A stretch of DNA of 64,000 nt from Pseudomonas sp. URMO17WK12:I11 (GCF_007677725.1 NZ_VEDF01000002.1:372001-436000); one strand, 5' to 3'. Shown: positions 1 to 10,379, counted from the first letter of the stretch. The notes: generated by a model not told the origin, from the letters alone. A program made the numbers and translations.

Positions 1-326
1 TCCTGACAGAGGCCGAACGCTACCGCCCGGCAGCGGAAAAGATTCTCAAGGGCGAGCCGGACCAGGCTGTCTACAACCACTATTCCAGCCCCTGTGGCCA
101 GTTTGCTGCGGGTGTTTGGGAAGGTGAAGTCGGGCAATGGACGGTGAACTACACCGAGCACGAATATTGCGAGATCGTTCAGGGCGTGTCGGTGCTGCGT
201 GATGGAGCGGGCGGCGCCAAGACCTTGCGCGCCGGTGATCGTTTCGTCATTCCGGCCGGCTTCAAGGGCACTTGGGAAGTGCTGGAGCCGTGCCGCAAGA
301 TCTACGTGATGTTCGAACAGCAGTAA
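1..326 (+). CDS. Cupin-domain protein, 3' part only
   Basis: The gene is cut by the left window edge. The frame is open from base 3 to the TAA at 324-326, giving about 107 visible residues with no start codon that looks real. The segment GDRFVIPAGFKGTWEVLEP near the end is the second half of a cupin barrel, like the DUF861/ureidoglycine-aminohydrolase type (Cupin_3). Cupins of this family are small cytoplasmic proteins of mostly unassigned function, so no reaction is proposed. A GTG at 144 could be mistaken for a start, but upstream codons encode sensible sequence (YNHYSSPCGQFAAGVWEGE), so the protein is longer. The next gene, on the same strand, follows after 86 bp. Confidence 0.75.
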   Translation, partial: LTEAERYRPAAEKILKGEPDQAVYNHYSSPCGQFAAGVWEGEVGQWTVNYTEHEYCEIVQGVSVLRDGAGGAKTLRAGDRFVIPAGFKGTWEVLEPCRKIYVMFEQQ

Positions 327-412
327 ATATGTAGCGCCAATGCAGGCATCGGCTGCATGAGTATGGACCCGCCCCTACAGCGGGCACCACTCACGTCAAA
401 AGGATGCTTAAC

Positions 413-616
413 ATGACCAATGAAGAAGTGCTGCAAGCCATCGCCCACCTGATCGGCACCCCTTACGAGCCATCGGTGAAAGACACCATCACTGCAATCA
501 CCGGCCGTGATCGCGTCGTCGGGCCGGGAGAAGCCAGCACGCGTGAGTACGACAGCAACCGTATTCATATCAACACCGATGCCAACCGCCTGATCGAAAG
601 CTTCAGCTTCAAGTAA
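413..616 (+). CDS. Small I78-type peptidase inhibitor-like protein
   Basis: A 67-residue protein. The ATG at 413 is chosen because AAAGGA (about 399-404) lies at good distance, while the in-frame ATG at 404 overlaps that site. The second half, RDRVVGPGEASTREYDSNR followed by IHINTDANRLI, matches the pattern of the peptidase inhibitor I78 family: R-x-x-x-P/G-G-x-x-T-x-D/E-Y-x-x-x-R then a beta strand and D-x-x-x-I. Known I78 members block serine proteases and many carry signal peptides. This one begins MTNEEVLQAI with no signal peptide, so it would stay in the cytoplasm. Its target is unknown. A strong shared terminator follows. Confidence 0.75.
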   Translation: MTNEEVLQAIAHLIGTPYEPSVKDTITAITGRDRVVGPGEASTREYDSNRIHINTDANRLIESFSFK

Positions 617-631
617 CAGCGGTGCAGGCAT

Positions 632-668
632 AAAAAAACCCGCGTCCTTACGGATGCGGGTTTTTTTT
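632..668. terminator. Bidirectional rho-independent terminator
   Basis: A nine-pair stem (639-647 with 652-660, loop ttac) is flanked by seven A on the left and eight T on the right. It can end both the I78 gene on the plus strand and rpmG on the minus strand, which converge here. Confidence 0.9.
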
Positions 669-681
669 GGTCGCCGATCAA

Positions 682-837
682 TTACTTGATCTTGGCTTCC
701 TTGTACACCACGTGCTTGCGAACAACCGGATCGTATTTCTTGATCTCGATTTTGTCCGGGGTGGTGCGCTTGTTCTTGTCGGTGGTGTAGAAGTGACCGG
801 TACCGGCACTCGAAACCAAACGGATCAATTCACGCAT
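682..837 (-). CDS. rpmG: 50S ribosomal protein L33
   Basis: A 51-residue basic protein beginning [19 protein letters not shown] and ending in KEAKIK, the usual length and sequence of bacterial L33, a small protein of the large subunit near the E site. There are no cysteines, so this is the zinc-independent form rather than the CxxC zinc-ribbon form. The start is fixed by AAGGGAG seven bases upstream (in the 838-848 gap). It lies 11 bp downstream of rpmB and is surely cotranscribed with it. The gene is too short for many ORF finders but the match is unambiguous. Confidence 0.97.
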   Translation of the reverse strand: MRELIRLVSSAGTGHFYTTDKNKRTTPDKIEIKKYDPVVRKHVVYKEAKIK

Positions 838-848
838 GATGTTCTCCC

Positions 849-1085
849 TTAAACCTTGGCGCCAGCTTTACGGATGTCAACCAGAACGGCGTCGATGCCG
901 CGCTTGTCGATGATACGCATGCCTTTGGCGGATACGCGCAGACGCACGAAACGCTTCTCGGATTCAACCCAGAAACGGTGGTGCTGCAGGTTCGGCAGGA
1001 AACGACGACGGGTTTTGTTGTTTGCGTGGGAAATGTTGTTCCCGGTTACTGGACCCTTACCAGTAACTTGACAGACTCTCGACAT
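849..1085 (-). CDS. rpmB: 50S ribosomal protein L28
   Basis: A 78-residue protein starting [19 protein letters not shown], the signature start of bacterial L28, followed by the conserved [14 protein letters not shown] and [19 protein letters not shown]. It is a structural protein of the 50S subunit. Length equals the family norm. It is the first gene of an rpmB-rpmG pair read on the minus strand. A good sigma-70 promoter lies about 150 bp upstream (1233-1261). In enteric bacteria radC precedes rpmB; here a peptide-binding protein gene sits between the two. Confidence 0.98.
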   Translation of the reverse strand: MSRVCQVTGKGPVTGNNISHANNKTRRRFLPNLQHHRFWVESEKRFVRLRVSAKGMRIIDKRGIDAVLVDIRKAGAKV

Positions 1086-1446
1086 GACTCAGCCCTCTAA
1101 AACCACATGCCCAACCCGGCATGGGTTGGCCGCTTAATCTCTCAGTCTTTGGCGCCAGGCGCCGTGATTCTGGAGGTCTTACCGACCGGATTCGCTGATG
1201 CGACAGGCCGAGCCCCTAGAAAAGAGCGCTGCTTTATACCAGAAAGACTGCGTTGCAACAACAGAAGATGAGCATTCGTGTGCTGCAAATAGCGCGCGAG
1301 CAGCATAGCGACTCGCGCGCCGCGCTGTCGACCGCTCGTCGCCCAGGTCGCGAAAAAGAGGGTGGTCATTTGCCGCGACGCGCACTAGGGTAGGACGTTT
1401 CCAGACTGCACCGGCAGATGGGCCACTGACCAGCCAAGGAGCCACG
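1086..1446. other. 361-bp intergenic region with divergent control
   Basis: No convincing gene is present. Two minus-strand open frames here have no ribosome binding site and no recognisable sequence. The region holds the rpmBG promoter (1233-1261) and, just before the dppA-like gene, a Shine-Dalgarno AAGGAG at about 1436-1441. No other repeat or RNA gene was recognised. Confidence 0.6.
1233..1261 (-). promoter_or_regulatory. Predicted sigma-70 promoter of rpmB-rpmG
   Basis: On the minus strand, TTGTTG (1261-1256) and TATAAA (1238-1233) are separated by 17 bp, close to the ideal layout. The -10 is followed by a G+C-rich discriminator (GCAGCGC), the kind found at stringently controlled ribosomal promoters. 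The start would be near 1226, giving a leader of about 140 nt before rpmB. Confidence 0.6.
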
Positions 1447-3036
1447 ATGCGTGCTGCCGCCCTTTCCTTATTGTTCACCTCCCTGCTCGCCGCTGGCATT
1501 GCCCAGGCCGCACCCTTGAGTGTCTGCAGCGAGGCCAGCCCTGAAGGCTTCGATGTGGTGCAGTACAATTCGCTGACCACCACCAATGCCTCGGCCGATG
1601 TGCTGATGAACCGCTTGGTGGAATTCGACGCGACTCAAGGCAAGGTCGTGCCGAGCCTGGCGCAGAGCTGGAGCGTCTCGGCCGATGGCCTGGTCTATGA
1701 CTTCAAGCTGCGCGAAGGCGTGAAGTTTCATTCCACAGCGTACTTCAAACCCACCCGTGAGCTGAACGCCGATGACGTGCTGTTCAGCTTCCAGCGCATG
1801 CTCTACCCGGCGCATGCCTGGCACAAGACCGCACCGGGCGGATACCCGCATGCGCAGTCGTTGCAACTGGGCAGCCTGATCAAGGCTATCGACGCGCCCG
1901 ATGCAGGCAGCGTCCGCTTCACGCTGACCCATGCCGACGCCACCTTCCTGGCGACCCTGAGCATGGGCTTCGCGTCGATCTACTCGGCCGAATATGCCGA
2001 CAAGCTGCTCAAGCAGGGCACGCCCGAGAAGCTCAACAGCCAGCCCATCGGCACCGGCCCGTTCGTGTTCCAGCGCTTTCAGAAAGACGCCGTGGTGCGT
2101 TACCGCGCCAACCCTGACTATTTCGGCGGCAAGCCGGCGGTCGATCCGCTGATCTTCGCGATCACCACCGATGCCAACGTGCGCCTGCAGAAGCTCAAGC
2201 GCAACGAATGCCAGGTGGCCCTGTCGCCCAAGCCGCTGGACATCGCCGACGCCAGCCAGGATGCAACGCTCAAGGTCGCGACCACCCCAGCATTCATGAC
2301 CGCTTTCGTCGCCATCAATAGCCAGCATCCACCGCTGGACAAGCCCGAGGTGCGCCAGGCGATCAACCTGGCATTCGACAAGCAGGCTTACCTCAAGGCG
2401 GTCTTCGAAGGCACCGCCACGCCCGCCAATGGTCCCTATCCGCCCAACACCTGGAGCTATGCCAAGGACTTGCCCGGCTACCCGCTGGATGTCGAGAAGG
2501 CCAAGGCGCTGCTGGCCAAGGCTGGCTTGGCCGAAGGCTTCAGCACCACGATCTGGACACGTCCCTCGGGCAGCCTGCTCAACCCCAACCCCAGCCTCGG
2601 GGCGCAGATGCTGCAGGCCGACCTTGCCAAGATCGGCATCAAGGCCGAAATCCGCGTGATCGAATGGGGCGAACTGATCCGCCGCGCCAAGGCGGGCGAG
2701 CACGATCTGCTGTTCATGGGCTGGGCGGGCGACAACGGCGACCCGGACAACTTCCTCACGCCGCAGTTTTCCTGCGCAGCCGTGCAGTCGGGAACCAACT
2801 TCGCGCGGTTCTGCGACAACCGCCTGGACCAGCTGATCAGCGCCGGGCGCACCACCACGGACCAGAGCGTACGCAGTCGGTTGTACCAACAGGCGCAGAC
2901 CTTGATCCAGCAGCAGGCACTGTGGGTGCCACTGGCGCATCCGACGGCAGCGGCGCTGCTGCGAGAAGGCGTCGAGGGCTACCAGGCCAGCCCGTTCGGG
3001 CGCTTGGATTTGAGCAAGGTGTCGGTGACCAAATGA
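1447..3036 (+). CDS. Peptide ABC transporter substrate-binding protein (DppA-like)
   Basis: A 529-residue periplasmic binding protein of solute-binding family 5. The ATG follows AAGGAGCCACG. Residues 1-21 form a signal peptide ending AGIAQA. The mature part starts APLSVCSEASPEGFD and contains the family pattern LAQSWSVSADGLVYDFKLRE and the ADDVLFSFQRM segment. DppA-type proteins bind di- or oligopeptides and deliver them to an inner-membrane ABC complex. No permease or ATPase gene is beside it, so it is an orphan receptor that must share a transporter encoded elsewhere. The ligand cannot be told from sequence; peptides are likely, haem is possible because some DppA proteins also carry it. Confidence 0.9.
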   Translation: MRAAALSLLFTSLLAAGIAQAAPLSVCSEASPEGFDVVQYNSLTTTNASADVLMNRLVEFDATQGKVVPSLAQSWSVSADGLVYDFKLREGVKFHSTAYFKPTRELNADDVLFSFQRMLYPAHAWHKTAPGGYPHAQSLQLGSLIKAIDAPDAGSVRFTLTHADATFLATLSMGFASIYSAEYADKLLKQGTPEKLNSQPIGTGPFVFQRFQKDAVVRYRANPDYFGGKPAVDPLIFAITTDANVRLQKLKRNECQVALSPKPLDIADASQDATLKVATTPAFMTAFVAINSQHPPLDKPEVRQAINLAFDKQAYLKAVFEGTATPANGPYPPNTWSYAKDLPGYPLDVEKAKALLAKAGLAEGFSTTIWTRPSGSLLNPNPSLGAQMLQADLAKIGIKAEIRVIEWGELIRRAKAGEHDLLFMGWAGDNGDPDNFLTPQFSCAAVQSGTNFARFCDNRLDQLISAGRTTTDQSVRSRLYQQAQTLIQQQALWVPLAHPTAAALLREGVEGYQASPFGRLDLSKVSVTK

Positions 3037-3097
3037 AATTGGCAGGCCGTGCAGCCGCGTCGGATCACCCGACCGCCCGCACGACCGGCCCTCGCGT

Positions 3098-3778
3098 TCA
3101 AGCCACGATCCAGCCCTGCTCGACCATCGACAACGGCTCGCCCTCGCCAACGATGATGTGATCGAGCACCCGCACATCGATCAACGCCAACCCGCGCTTG
3201 AGCGACAGCGTCAGGTGCACGTCCTCCTGGCTTGGCTCGCTGTGCCCCGAGGGGTGGTTGTGACACAGGATCAGCGCCGCCGCATTGTGCAACAGCGCCC
3301 GCCGAACCACCTCGCGCGGGTAGACGCAGGCCTTGTCGATGGTGCCGCGAAAGAGGATCTCGAACGCCAGTGGCCGATGCTTGGTATCCAGAAACAAGCA
3401 GCCGAACACCTCACTGGCTTCGTGGCGCAGCATGGCCTTGAGGTAACTGCGCACGGTGGCGGGGCTGTCCATGACCGACTCGCGGGCAATGCTGGTGGCC
3501 AAGTGTCTGCGACCAATCTCCAGCAATGCCTGCAATTGCCCGTAGCGCACCGGGCCTAGCCCCAGCTCACCGAGAAAGGCATCACGGTCGGCCTCGAGCA
3601 ACTGGCGCAGGCTGCCGAACCTGGCCAGCAGCCCGCGCGCCAGCTCGACCACATTGCGCCCGCGGACCCCGGAGCCAAGAAACACCGCCAACAGCTCGGC
3701 ATCGGAAAGACTCCCGGCCCCCTGGCGCAACAGCTTCTCCCTTGGCCGGTCCTGCGTCGGCCATTCCCTGATGTTCAT
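3098..3778 (-). CDS. radC: RadC-family JAB/MPN protein (UPF0758)
   Basis: A 226-residue protein beginning [20 protein letters not shown], the normal size for RadC. The N-terminal third has a helix-hairpin-helix-like helical region ([14 protein letters not shown]). The C-terminal domain carries the JAMM zinc motif [14 protein letters not shown] (H-x-H-x10-D). Despite its name, a role of RadC in DNA repair was not upheld in E. coli, and the enzymatic activity is unknown. It lies back to back with coaBC across 129 bp, the usual arrangement in gammaproteobacteria. Its 3' end faces the DppA-like gene, with 61 bp between the stop codons. Confidence 0.93.
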   Translation of the reverse strand: MNIREWPTQDRPREKLLRQGAGSLSDAELLAVFLGSGVRGRNVVELARGLLARFGSLRQLLEADRDAFLGELGLGPVRYGQLQALLEIGRRHLATSIARESVMDSPATVRSYLKAMLRHEASEVFGCLFLDTKHRPLAFEILFRGTIDKACVYPREVVRRALLHNAAALILCHNHPSGHSEPSQEDVHLTLSLKRGLALIDVRVLDHIIVGEGEPLSMVEQGWIVA

Positions 3779-3907
3779 TGCTTGCTCCCTGCCCTTGCTG
3801 CGGCCCGTTTCGGCCCTGTGTTAATCTATTTCGCCTCGTACATGCGACGTTCTGCCGCAGGCATCTGCAGACGTCGCCGCCCGCTCTCACTGGAAAAAGG
3901 CAAGCCT

Positions 3908-5119
3908 ATGCAGCGGCTGTATCGCAAGCGCATCGTTCTCGGCGTCGGAGGCGGCATCGCCGCCTACAAAAGCGCCGAGCTGATCCGCCGACTCCTCGAG
4001 CACGGCGCGCAGGTGCGCGTCGTCATGACCCGGGGTGGTGCCGAATTCATCACCCCGCTGACCCTGCAGGCGCTGTCCGGCCACCCGGTGCACATGGATC
4101 TGCTCGACCCTGCCGCCGAAGCGGCCATGGGCCACATCGAACTGGCCAAGTGGGCTGACCTGGTGCTGATCGCCCCCGCTACCGCCGACCTCATGGCGCG
4201 CCTGGCCCAAGGCATGGCCGACGACCTGCTGACCACGTTGGTACTGGCCACCGACGCCAGCGTTGCCGTGGCCCCGGCCATGAACCAGGCCATGTGGCGC
4301 GACCCGGCGACGCAAGCCAACCTCGACCTGCTCAAGAGCCGTGGCATCCAGGTGTTCGGCCCTGCCTCGGGCAGCCAGGCCTGTGGCGACGTGGGCCTGG
4401 GCCGCATGCTCGAAGCCACCGACCTGGCCTGGTGCGCCGCCGAGAGCTTCAAGCGTCAGGCCTTGACCGGCAAGCACGTGTTGATCACCGCCGGCCCGAC
4501 CCAGGAAAACATCGACCCGGTGCGCTACATCACCAATCATAGCTCCGGAAAGATGGGCTTCGCCCTGGCCGAGGCCGCTGCCGAGGCAGGGGCTCGGGTG
4601 ACCCTCGTAACCGGCCCGGTGCACCTGCCGACCCCTGACCGCGTACAGCGAATCGACGTGGTCAGCGCGCGGGACATGCTCGCGGCCTGTGAAGCAGCCA
4701 TGCCATGCGACCTGTTCATTGCCTCGGCGGCGGTCGCAGACTACCGCCCCGAAGTCGTCGCCCCGCAAAAGCTCAAGAAAGATCCTACGACCGGTGACGG
4801 CATGCTGCTGCAGATGGTGCGTAATCCCGATATCCTTGCGACCATCGCTGGCCGTAGCGACCGCCCGTTCAGCGTTGGCTTTGCCGCCGAAACCGAACAT
4901 TTGCTCGATTACGCCACGCGCAAGCTCAAGGACAAGAACCTCGACCTGATCGTCGCCAATGACGTGGCCAACCCCAGCATTGGCTTCAACAGCGAGGAAA
5001 ATGCCCTGACCGTGATCGACCGCCAGCAGCACCAGACCCTCTTCGCGCAGACCAGCAAGGGCAAGATCGCCCGTCAGCTGGTCGGCTTCATCGCCGAACG
5101 ACTCAACCAGGTTCAATAA
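3908..5119 (+). CDS. coaBC: Bifunctional phosphopantothenoylcysteine decarboxylase/synthetase
   Basis: A 403-residue enzyme. The start [18 protein letters not shown] at 3908 is taken because it matches the conserved flavoprotein N terminus; upstream in-frame codons are not protein-like. Residues 1 to about 190 are the CoaC FMN domain with [12 protein letters not shown] and the catalytic cysteine in [13 protein letters not shown]. The rest is the CoaB CTP-dependent synthetase with the KLKKD motif. Together they make 4'-phosphopantetheine from phosphopantothenate, cysteine and CTP in coenzyme A synthesis. The dut gene follows after five bases, so the two form an operon. Confidence 0.97.
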   Translation: MQRLYRKRIVLGVGGGIAAYKSAELIRRLLEHGAQVRVVMTRGGAEFITPLTLQALSGHPVHMDLLDPAAEAAMGHIELAKWADLVLIAPATADLMARLAQGMADDLLTTLVLATDASVAVAPAMNQAMWRDPATQANLDLLKSRGIQVFGPASGSQACGDVGLGRMLEATDLAWCAAESFKRQALTGKHVLITAGPTQENIDPVRYITNHSSGKMGFALAEAAAEAGARVTLVTGPVHLPTPDRVQRIDVVSARDMLAACEAAMPCDLFIASAAVADYRPEVVAPQKLKKDPTTGDGMLLQMVRNPDILATIAGRSDRPFSVGFAAETEHLLDYATRKLKDKNLDLIVANDVANPSIGFNSEENALTVIDRQQHQTLFAQTSKGKIARQLVGFIAERLNQVQ

Positions 5120-5124
5120 GCTCC

Positions 5125-5580
5125 ATGCACGCTCTTCAAGCCAAGATTCTCGACCCCCGCCTGGGCAGCGAATTCCCGCTGCCGCAATACGCCACCCCTG
5201 GCTCCGCCGGCCTCGACCTGCGCGCCCTGCTGCAACAAGACACGGTGCTCGAGCCAGGCCAGACCTTGCTGATCCCGACCGGCCTTTCGATCTACATCGG
5301 CGACCCAGGCCTGGCAGCGATGATCCTGCCGCGCTCCGGCCTGGGTCACAAGCACGGCATCGTGCTCGGCAATCTGGTCGGGTTGATCGATTCCGACTAC
5401 CAGGGCGAGCTGATGGTGTCGTGCTGGAACCGTGGCGACACGCCGTTCACCATCGCCGTGGGCGAGCGCATCGCACAACTTGTCTTGGTGCCTGTGGTAC
5501 AAGCGCACTTCGACATCGTCGAACGCTTCGACGAAAGCCAGCGCGGCGCCGGCGGCTTCGGCCATTCCGGGAGCCACTGA
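5125..5580 (+). CDS. dut: Deoxyuridine 5'-triphosphate nucleotidohydrolase
   Basis: A 151-residue homotrimeric dUTPase with all five family motifs in order: [35 protein letters not shown] and the C-terminal Gly-rich [10 protein letters not shown]. It hydrolyses dUTP to dUMP and pyrophosphate, keeping uracil out of DNA and feeding thymidylate synthesis. It starts five bases after the coaBC stop, an arrangement (dfp-dut) conserved across gammaproteobacteria. algC follows after 111 bp, where no gene was found. Confidence 0.98.
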   Translation: MHALQAKILDPRLGSEFPLPQYATPGSAGLDLRALLQQDTVLEPGQTLLIPTGLSIYIGDPGLAAMILPRSGLGHKHGIVLGNLVGLIDSDYQGELMVSCWNRGDTPFTIAVGERIAQLVLVPVVQAHFDIVERFDESQRGAGGFGHSGSH

Positions 5581-5691
5581 GCCGAGACACGACGGTCAGG
5601 GCCACGGATGGCGAACTCTCTGGCGATTCCACCGTCCAAGCGATCAGTTTTTGCCTGCCCAGCAAGCCTTTGACTACTGGAGTTTCCCGAG

Positions 5692-7089
5692 ATGAACGAG
5701 ATGGCCCACCCGGTTCCTGCATTGCCTGAGAGCATCTTCCGCGCCTATGACATCCGCGGCGTGGTCGGCAAGACCCTGCACGGCGAAACCGCCTACTGGA
5801 TTGGCCGCGCCATCGGCGCGCAGACCATCGCCGAGGGTGAACCGAAGATTTCCGTTGGCCGCGATGGTCGTCTGTCGGGCCCGATGCTGGTCGAGCAATT
5901 GATCCAGGGCCTGGTCGATGCCGGTTGCCAGGTCAGCGATGTCGGTCTGGTGCCGACTCCAGCGCTGTATTTCGCCGCCAACGTGCTGGCAGGCAAGTCC
6001 GGGGTGATGCTCACCGGCAGCCATAACCCATCGGACTACAACGGCTTCAAGATCGTCATCGCCGGCGATACCCTGGCCAACGAACAGATCCAGGCCCTGC
6101 TCACCCGCCTGAAGACCAACGACGTACCGCGCGGCCAAGGCAGCGTAGAGAAGGTCGAGATCCTCGAGCGTTACTTCCGGCAGATCGTCGATGACGTGAA
6201 GCTGGCGAAAAAACTCAAGGTCGTGGTGGATTGCGGCAACGGCGCTGCCGGCGTGATCGCGCCGCAACTGATCGAGGCCCTGGGCTGCGAGGTCATCCCG
6301 CTGTTCTGCGAAGTGGATGGCAACTTCCCCAACCACCACCCCGATCCCGGCAAGCCGGAAAACCTCGAGGACCTGATCGCCAAGGTCAAGCAAACCGGTG
6401 CCGACATTGGCCTGGCCTTCGACGGCGACGGCGATCGCGTAGGCGTGGTGACCAACAGCGGCAACATCGTCTACCCGGACCGCCTGCTGATGCTGTTCGC
6501 CCAGGATGTGCTGGAGCGCAACCCAGGCGCTGAAATCATCTTCGACGTCAAATGCACCCGCCGCCTGACGCCGCTGATCGAGCAGCACGGCGGCCGCGCG
6601 CTGATGTGGAAGACCGGTCACTCGTTGATCAAGAAGAAGATGAAGCAGACCGGCTCGCTGCTGGCTGGCGAAATGAGCGGCCACATCTTCATCAAGGAAC
6701 GCTGGTACGGCTTCGACGATGGTATCTACAGCGCCGCGCGGCTGCTGGAGATTCTCAGCAAGGCCGCACAGAACGCCGAAGACCTGTTCGCCGCCTTCCC
6801 GAACGACATTTCCACGCCGGAAATCAACATTGATGTGACCGACGAGGGTAAATTCAGCATCATTGATGCACTGCAACGCGACGCCGACTGGGGCGATGCC
6901 AACCTGACCACCATCGACGGTGTGCGGGTCGACTACGCCAACGGCTGGGGCCTGGTACGCGCTTCCAACACCACGCCGGTGCTGGTGCTGCGTTTCGAAG
7001 CTGAAAACGACGCCGAATTGCAACGTATCAAGGATGTTTTCCGTGCCCAGTTGCTGCGGGTTGCCCCTGAGCTGCAACTGCCGTTCTGA
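5692..7089 (+). CDS. algC: Phosphomannomutase/phosphoglucomutase AlgC
   Basis: A 465-residue alpha-D-phosphohexomutase closely resembling Pseudomonas AlgC. Domain 1 has FRAYDIRGVVG and the phosphoserine loop TGSHNPSDYNG (Ser near 110). Domain 2 has the metal loop DGDGDRVG. Domain 3 has GEMSGH, and domain 4 has the phosphate-binding RASNTTPVLVLRFE. It interconverts mannose-6-P with mannose-1-P and glucose-6-P with glucose-1-P for alginate, LPS and other exopolysaccharides. GGAG at 5679-5682 supports the ATG at 5692; an ATG at 5701 is an alternative. argB follows 30 bp later on the same strand. Confidence 0.96.
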   Translation: MNEMAHPVPALPESIFRAYDIRGVVGKTLHGETAYWIGRAIGAQTIAEGEPKISVGRDGRLSGPMLVEQLIQGLVDAGCQVSDVGLVPTPALYFAANVLAGKSGVMLTGSHNPSDYNGFKIVIAGDTLANEQIQALLTRLKTNDVPRGQGSVEKVEILERYFRQIVDDVKLAKKLKVVVDCGNGAAGVIAPQLIEALGCEVIPLFCEVDGNFPNHHPDPGKPENLEDLIAKVKQTGADIGLAFDGDGDRVGVVTNSGNIVYPDRLLMLFAQDVLERNPGAEIIFDVKCTRRLTPLIEQHGGRALMWKTGHSLIKKKMKQTGSLLAGEMSGHIFIKERWYGFDDGIYSAARLLEILSKAAQNAEDLFAAFPNDISTPEINIDVTDEGKFSIIDALQRDADWGDANLTTIDGVRVDYANGWGLVRASNTTPVLVLRFEAENDAELQRIKDVFRAQLLRVAPELQLPF

Positions 7090-8028
<939 letters not shown>

Positions 8029-8058
8029 ACGGTAGCGGCCCTTGCGAAAGGGCCGGCA

Positions 8059-8111
8059 CCGGGCAAACAAAAAGGCGACCTTCATCGAAGGTCGCCTTTT
8101 TCATTGCCCGG
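8059..8111. terminator. Strong bidirectional terminator between argB and pyrE
   Basis: A core hairpin at 8069-8101 has AAAAAGGCGACCTT pairing with AAGGTCGCCTTTTT around a short loop, giving A and T tracts on either side. Outer arms CCGGGCAA (8059-8066) and TTGCCCGG (8104-8111) can extend the stem. It serves both converging genes. Confidence 0.9.
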
Positions 8112-8117
8112 TCAGGA

Positions 8118-8759
8118 TCAGATCCCGTACTGCGCCCGGTAGGCCTCCACAGCCGGCAGGTGCTGCTTGAGCTGCGGGTCGTCGGCCAGGAATTCCAGCA
8201 CTTGGGTCAGCGACACGATGCTGACCACCGGAATGCCGAAGTCGCGCTCCACCTCCTGGATCGCCGACAGCTCGCCGTTGCCGCGCTCTTCACGGTTCAG
8301 CGCGATCAGCACGCCAGCGGCCTTGGCCTGCTGGGCATTGATGATCTGCATGACTTCGCGGATGGCAGTGCCGGCGGTGATCACGTCGTCGATGATCAAC
8401 ACCTCACCGGCCAGGGGCGCACCGACCAGGCTGCCGCCTTCGCCATGATCCTTGGCTTCTTTGCGGTTGAAGCACCATGGCACATCGAGCTGATGCTGAT
8501 CGGCCAGGGCCACGGCAGTGGTAGCGGCCAGGGGAATGCCCTTGTACGCCGGGCCGAACAGCACATCGAACGGAATCTTGCTGTCGACGATCGCTGCTGC
8601 GTAGCAGCGACCCAGCTGGGCCAGGGCGGAGCCGGTATTGAACAGGCCGGCATTGAAGAAATACGGGCTTGTGCGCCCGGATTTCAGGGTGAATTCACCG
8701 AAACGCAGTACCCCGCGATCGATGGCAAAACGGATGAAGTCGCGCTGATACGGCTGCAT
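8118..8759 (-). CDS. pyrE: Orotate phosphoribosyltransferase
   Basis: A 213-residue enzyme of the type I phosphoribosyltransferase fold. The PRPP-binding motif [14 protein letters not shown] sits near residues 120-133, and the flexible loop [13 protein letters not shown] carries the catalytic lysine. It joins orotate and PRPP to make orotidine 5'-phosphate in pyrimidine synthesis. Length equals the family norm. It is divergent from crc across 80 bp, the arrangement remembered for Pseudomonas. Confidence 0.97.
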   Translation of the reverse strand: MQPYQRDFIRFAIDRGVLRFGEFTLKSGRTSPYFFNAGLFNTGSALAQLGRCYAAAIVDSKIPFDVLFGPAYKGIPLAATTAVALADQHQLDVPWCFNRKEAKDHGEGGSLVGAPLAGEVLIIDDVITAGTAIREVMQIINAQQAKAAGVLIALNREERGNGELSAIQEVERDFGIPVVSIVSLTQVLEFLADDPQLKQHLPAVEAYRAQYGI

Positions 8760-8839
8760 GAAAAGTCCCGGACACCACGGATTTAGCTAAATGGGTTGAG
8801 CTCGGGTATCATACACGCACGAGATTTTTGGGGCCATTT

Positions 8840-9619
8840 ATGCGGATCATCAGTGTGAACGTTAATGGCATTCAGGCTGCAGCCGAGCGTGGATTGCTCA
8901 GCTGGTTACAAGCCCAGAATGCCGACGTCATCTGCCTTCAGGATACCCGCGCCTCGGCCTTTGAACTCGACGACCCAGCTTTCCAGCTCGATGGCTATTT
9001 CCTTTATGCCTGCGACGCAGAAGTACCCGCCCAAGGTGGCGTGGCACTCTACTCGCGCATGCAGCCCAAGGCAGTCATCACCGGCCTGGGCTTCGAGACA
9101 GCCGACCGCTACGGGCGTTATCTGCAAGCAGATTTCGACAAAGTGAGTATTGCCAGCCTGCTCCTGCCTTCGGGCATGAACGGCGACGACGACTTGAATC
9201 AGAAATTCAAGTTGATGGACGACTTCGCCAAGTACCTGGACAAACAGCGCCGCAAGCGCCGTGAGTACATTTACTGCGGCTCGTTCTACGTGGCGCAGCA
9301 GAAGCTCGACATCAAGAACTGGCGTGACAGCCAGCAGTCGCCTGGCTTCCTGCCGCCTGAGCGGGCATGGATGGACGCGATCACCGGCGACATGGGCTAT
9401 GTCGATGCGCTGCGCGAAGTCAGCCGTGAAGGCGACCAGTACAGCTGGTGGCCCGACAACGAGCAGGCCGAGATGCTCAACCTGGGCTATCGCTTCGACT
9501 ACCAGATCCTCACGCCGGGCCTGCGCCGCTTCGTGCGCAATGCCCGCCTGCCGCGTCAACCGCGCTTCTCCCAGCATGCGCCGTTGATCGTCGACTATGA
9601 CTGGACGTTGACCATCTAA
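8840..9619 (+). CDS. crc: Catabolite repression control protein Crc
   Basis: A 259-residue protein of the exonuclease III/EEP fold starting MRIISVNVNGIQAAAERGLL. Pseudomonas Crc acts with Hfq to block translation of mRNAs carrying A-rich catabolite-activity motifs, and its activity is removed by CrcZ/CrcY RNAs. The sequence shows why it is not a nuclease: the glutamate of the QET motif is Asp (LQDTRA) and the catalytic GDxN loop is replaced by CGSFYVA, although the C-terminal His (QHAPLIVDYD) remains. The start at 8840 gives the usual 259-residue length. It is single, between pyrE (divergent) and rph (convergent). Confidence 0.96.
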   Translation: MRIISVNVNGIQAAAERGLLSWLQAQNADVICLQDTRASAFELDDPAFQLDGYFLYACDAEVPAQGGVALYSRMQPKAVITGLGFETADRYGRYLQADFDKVSIASLLLPSGMNGDDDLNQKFKLMDDFAKYLDKQRRKRREYIYCGSFYVAQQKLDIKNWRDSQQSPGFLPPERAWMDAITGDMGYVDALREVSREGDQYSWWPDNEQAEMLNLGYRFDYQILTPGLRRFVRNARLPRQPRFSQHAPLIVDYDWTLTI

Positions 9620-9622
9620 AGC

Positions 9623-9647
9623 ACCGGGGCCGCTTGGCGGCCCCGGT
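9623..9647. terminator. Hairpin between crc and rph
   Basis: A perfect ten-pair G+C stem (9624-9633 with 9637-9646) with a three-base loop lies between two converging genes. There is no long T tract, so termination strength is uncertain. Confidence 0.55.
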
Positions 9648-9656
9648 TGCTATCGC

Positions 9657-10379
9657 TCAGTCGACCAGCGCGGCATTCTGCAGCTCGAAGATTTCAGTCA
9701 TGCCCTTCTGCGCCAGCGCCAGCATGGCGTTGAAGTCCTCAGGCTGGAACGGCGCGCCTTCGGCCGTGCCCTGCACTTCGATGAAACCACCGGCACTGGT
9801 CATGACCACGTTCAGGTCGGTTTCGGCAGCCGAGTCTTCCAGGTAATCCAGGTCGAGCACTGCTTCGCCCTGATACATGCCCACCGACACCGCCGCGATC
9901 ATGTGCTTGAGCGGGTTACCAGCCTTCAGGCCGCCGCGCTTCTTGATCACTGCCAGGGCGTCGCACAGCGCGACCATGGCACCGGTGATCGACGCGGTCC
10001 GGGTGCCGCCGTCGGCCTGGATCACATCGCAGTCGATGTACAGGGTGATGTCGCCAAGCTTGCTCATATCCAACGCAGCACGCAGGGAACGGCCGATCAG
10101 GCGCTGGATTTCCAGGGTGCGGCCACCTTGCTTGCCACGGCTGGCCTCTCGCTGGTTACGCTCGCCGGTCGCGCGCGGCAGCATGCCGTACTCGGCGGTC
10201 AGCCAGCCTTGGCCCTGGCCTTTGAGGAAGCGCGGCACGCCATTTTCGACACTGACCGTGCAGATGACCTTGGTGTCACCGAACTCGACCAGTACCGACC
10301 CTTCGGCGTGCTTGGTGTAGTTGCGGGTGATGCGGATCGAGCGGAGCTGATCGGCGGCGCGACCACTTGGACGTTTCAT
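9657..10379 (-). CDS. rph: Ribonuclease PH
   Basis: A 240-residue phosphorolytic exoribonuclease starting [20 protein letters not shown]. The RNase PH core includes the phosphate-binding GERNQREAS region and [19 protein letters not shown]. It trims tRNA 3' ends using phosphate. The start at 10379 is the canonical one; a longer frame begins further upstream but its extra 22 residues are not family-like. It is divergent from yicC, as in most gammaproteobacteria. Confidence 0.97.
   Translation of the reverse strand: MKRPSGRAADQLRSIRITRNYTKHAEGSVLVEFGDTKVICTVSVENGVPRFLKGQGQGWLTAEYGMLPRATGERNQREASRGKQGGRTLEIQRLIGRSLRAALDMSKLGDITLYIDCDVIQADGGTRTASITGAMVALCDALAVIKKRGGLKAGNPLKHMIAAVSVGMYQGEAVLDLDYLEDSAAETDLNVVMTSAGGFIEVQGTAEGAPFQPEDFNAMLALAQKGMTEIFELQNAALVD

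Noticed and set aside
1142..1369. Minus-strand open frames between rpmB and the DppA-like gene
   Set aside because: They cover the predicted rpmB promoter and have no ribosome site or protein-like composition.
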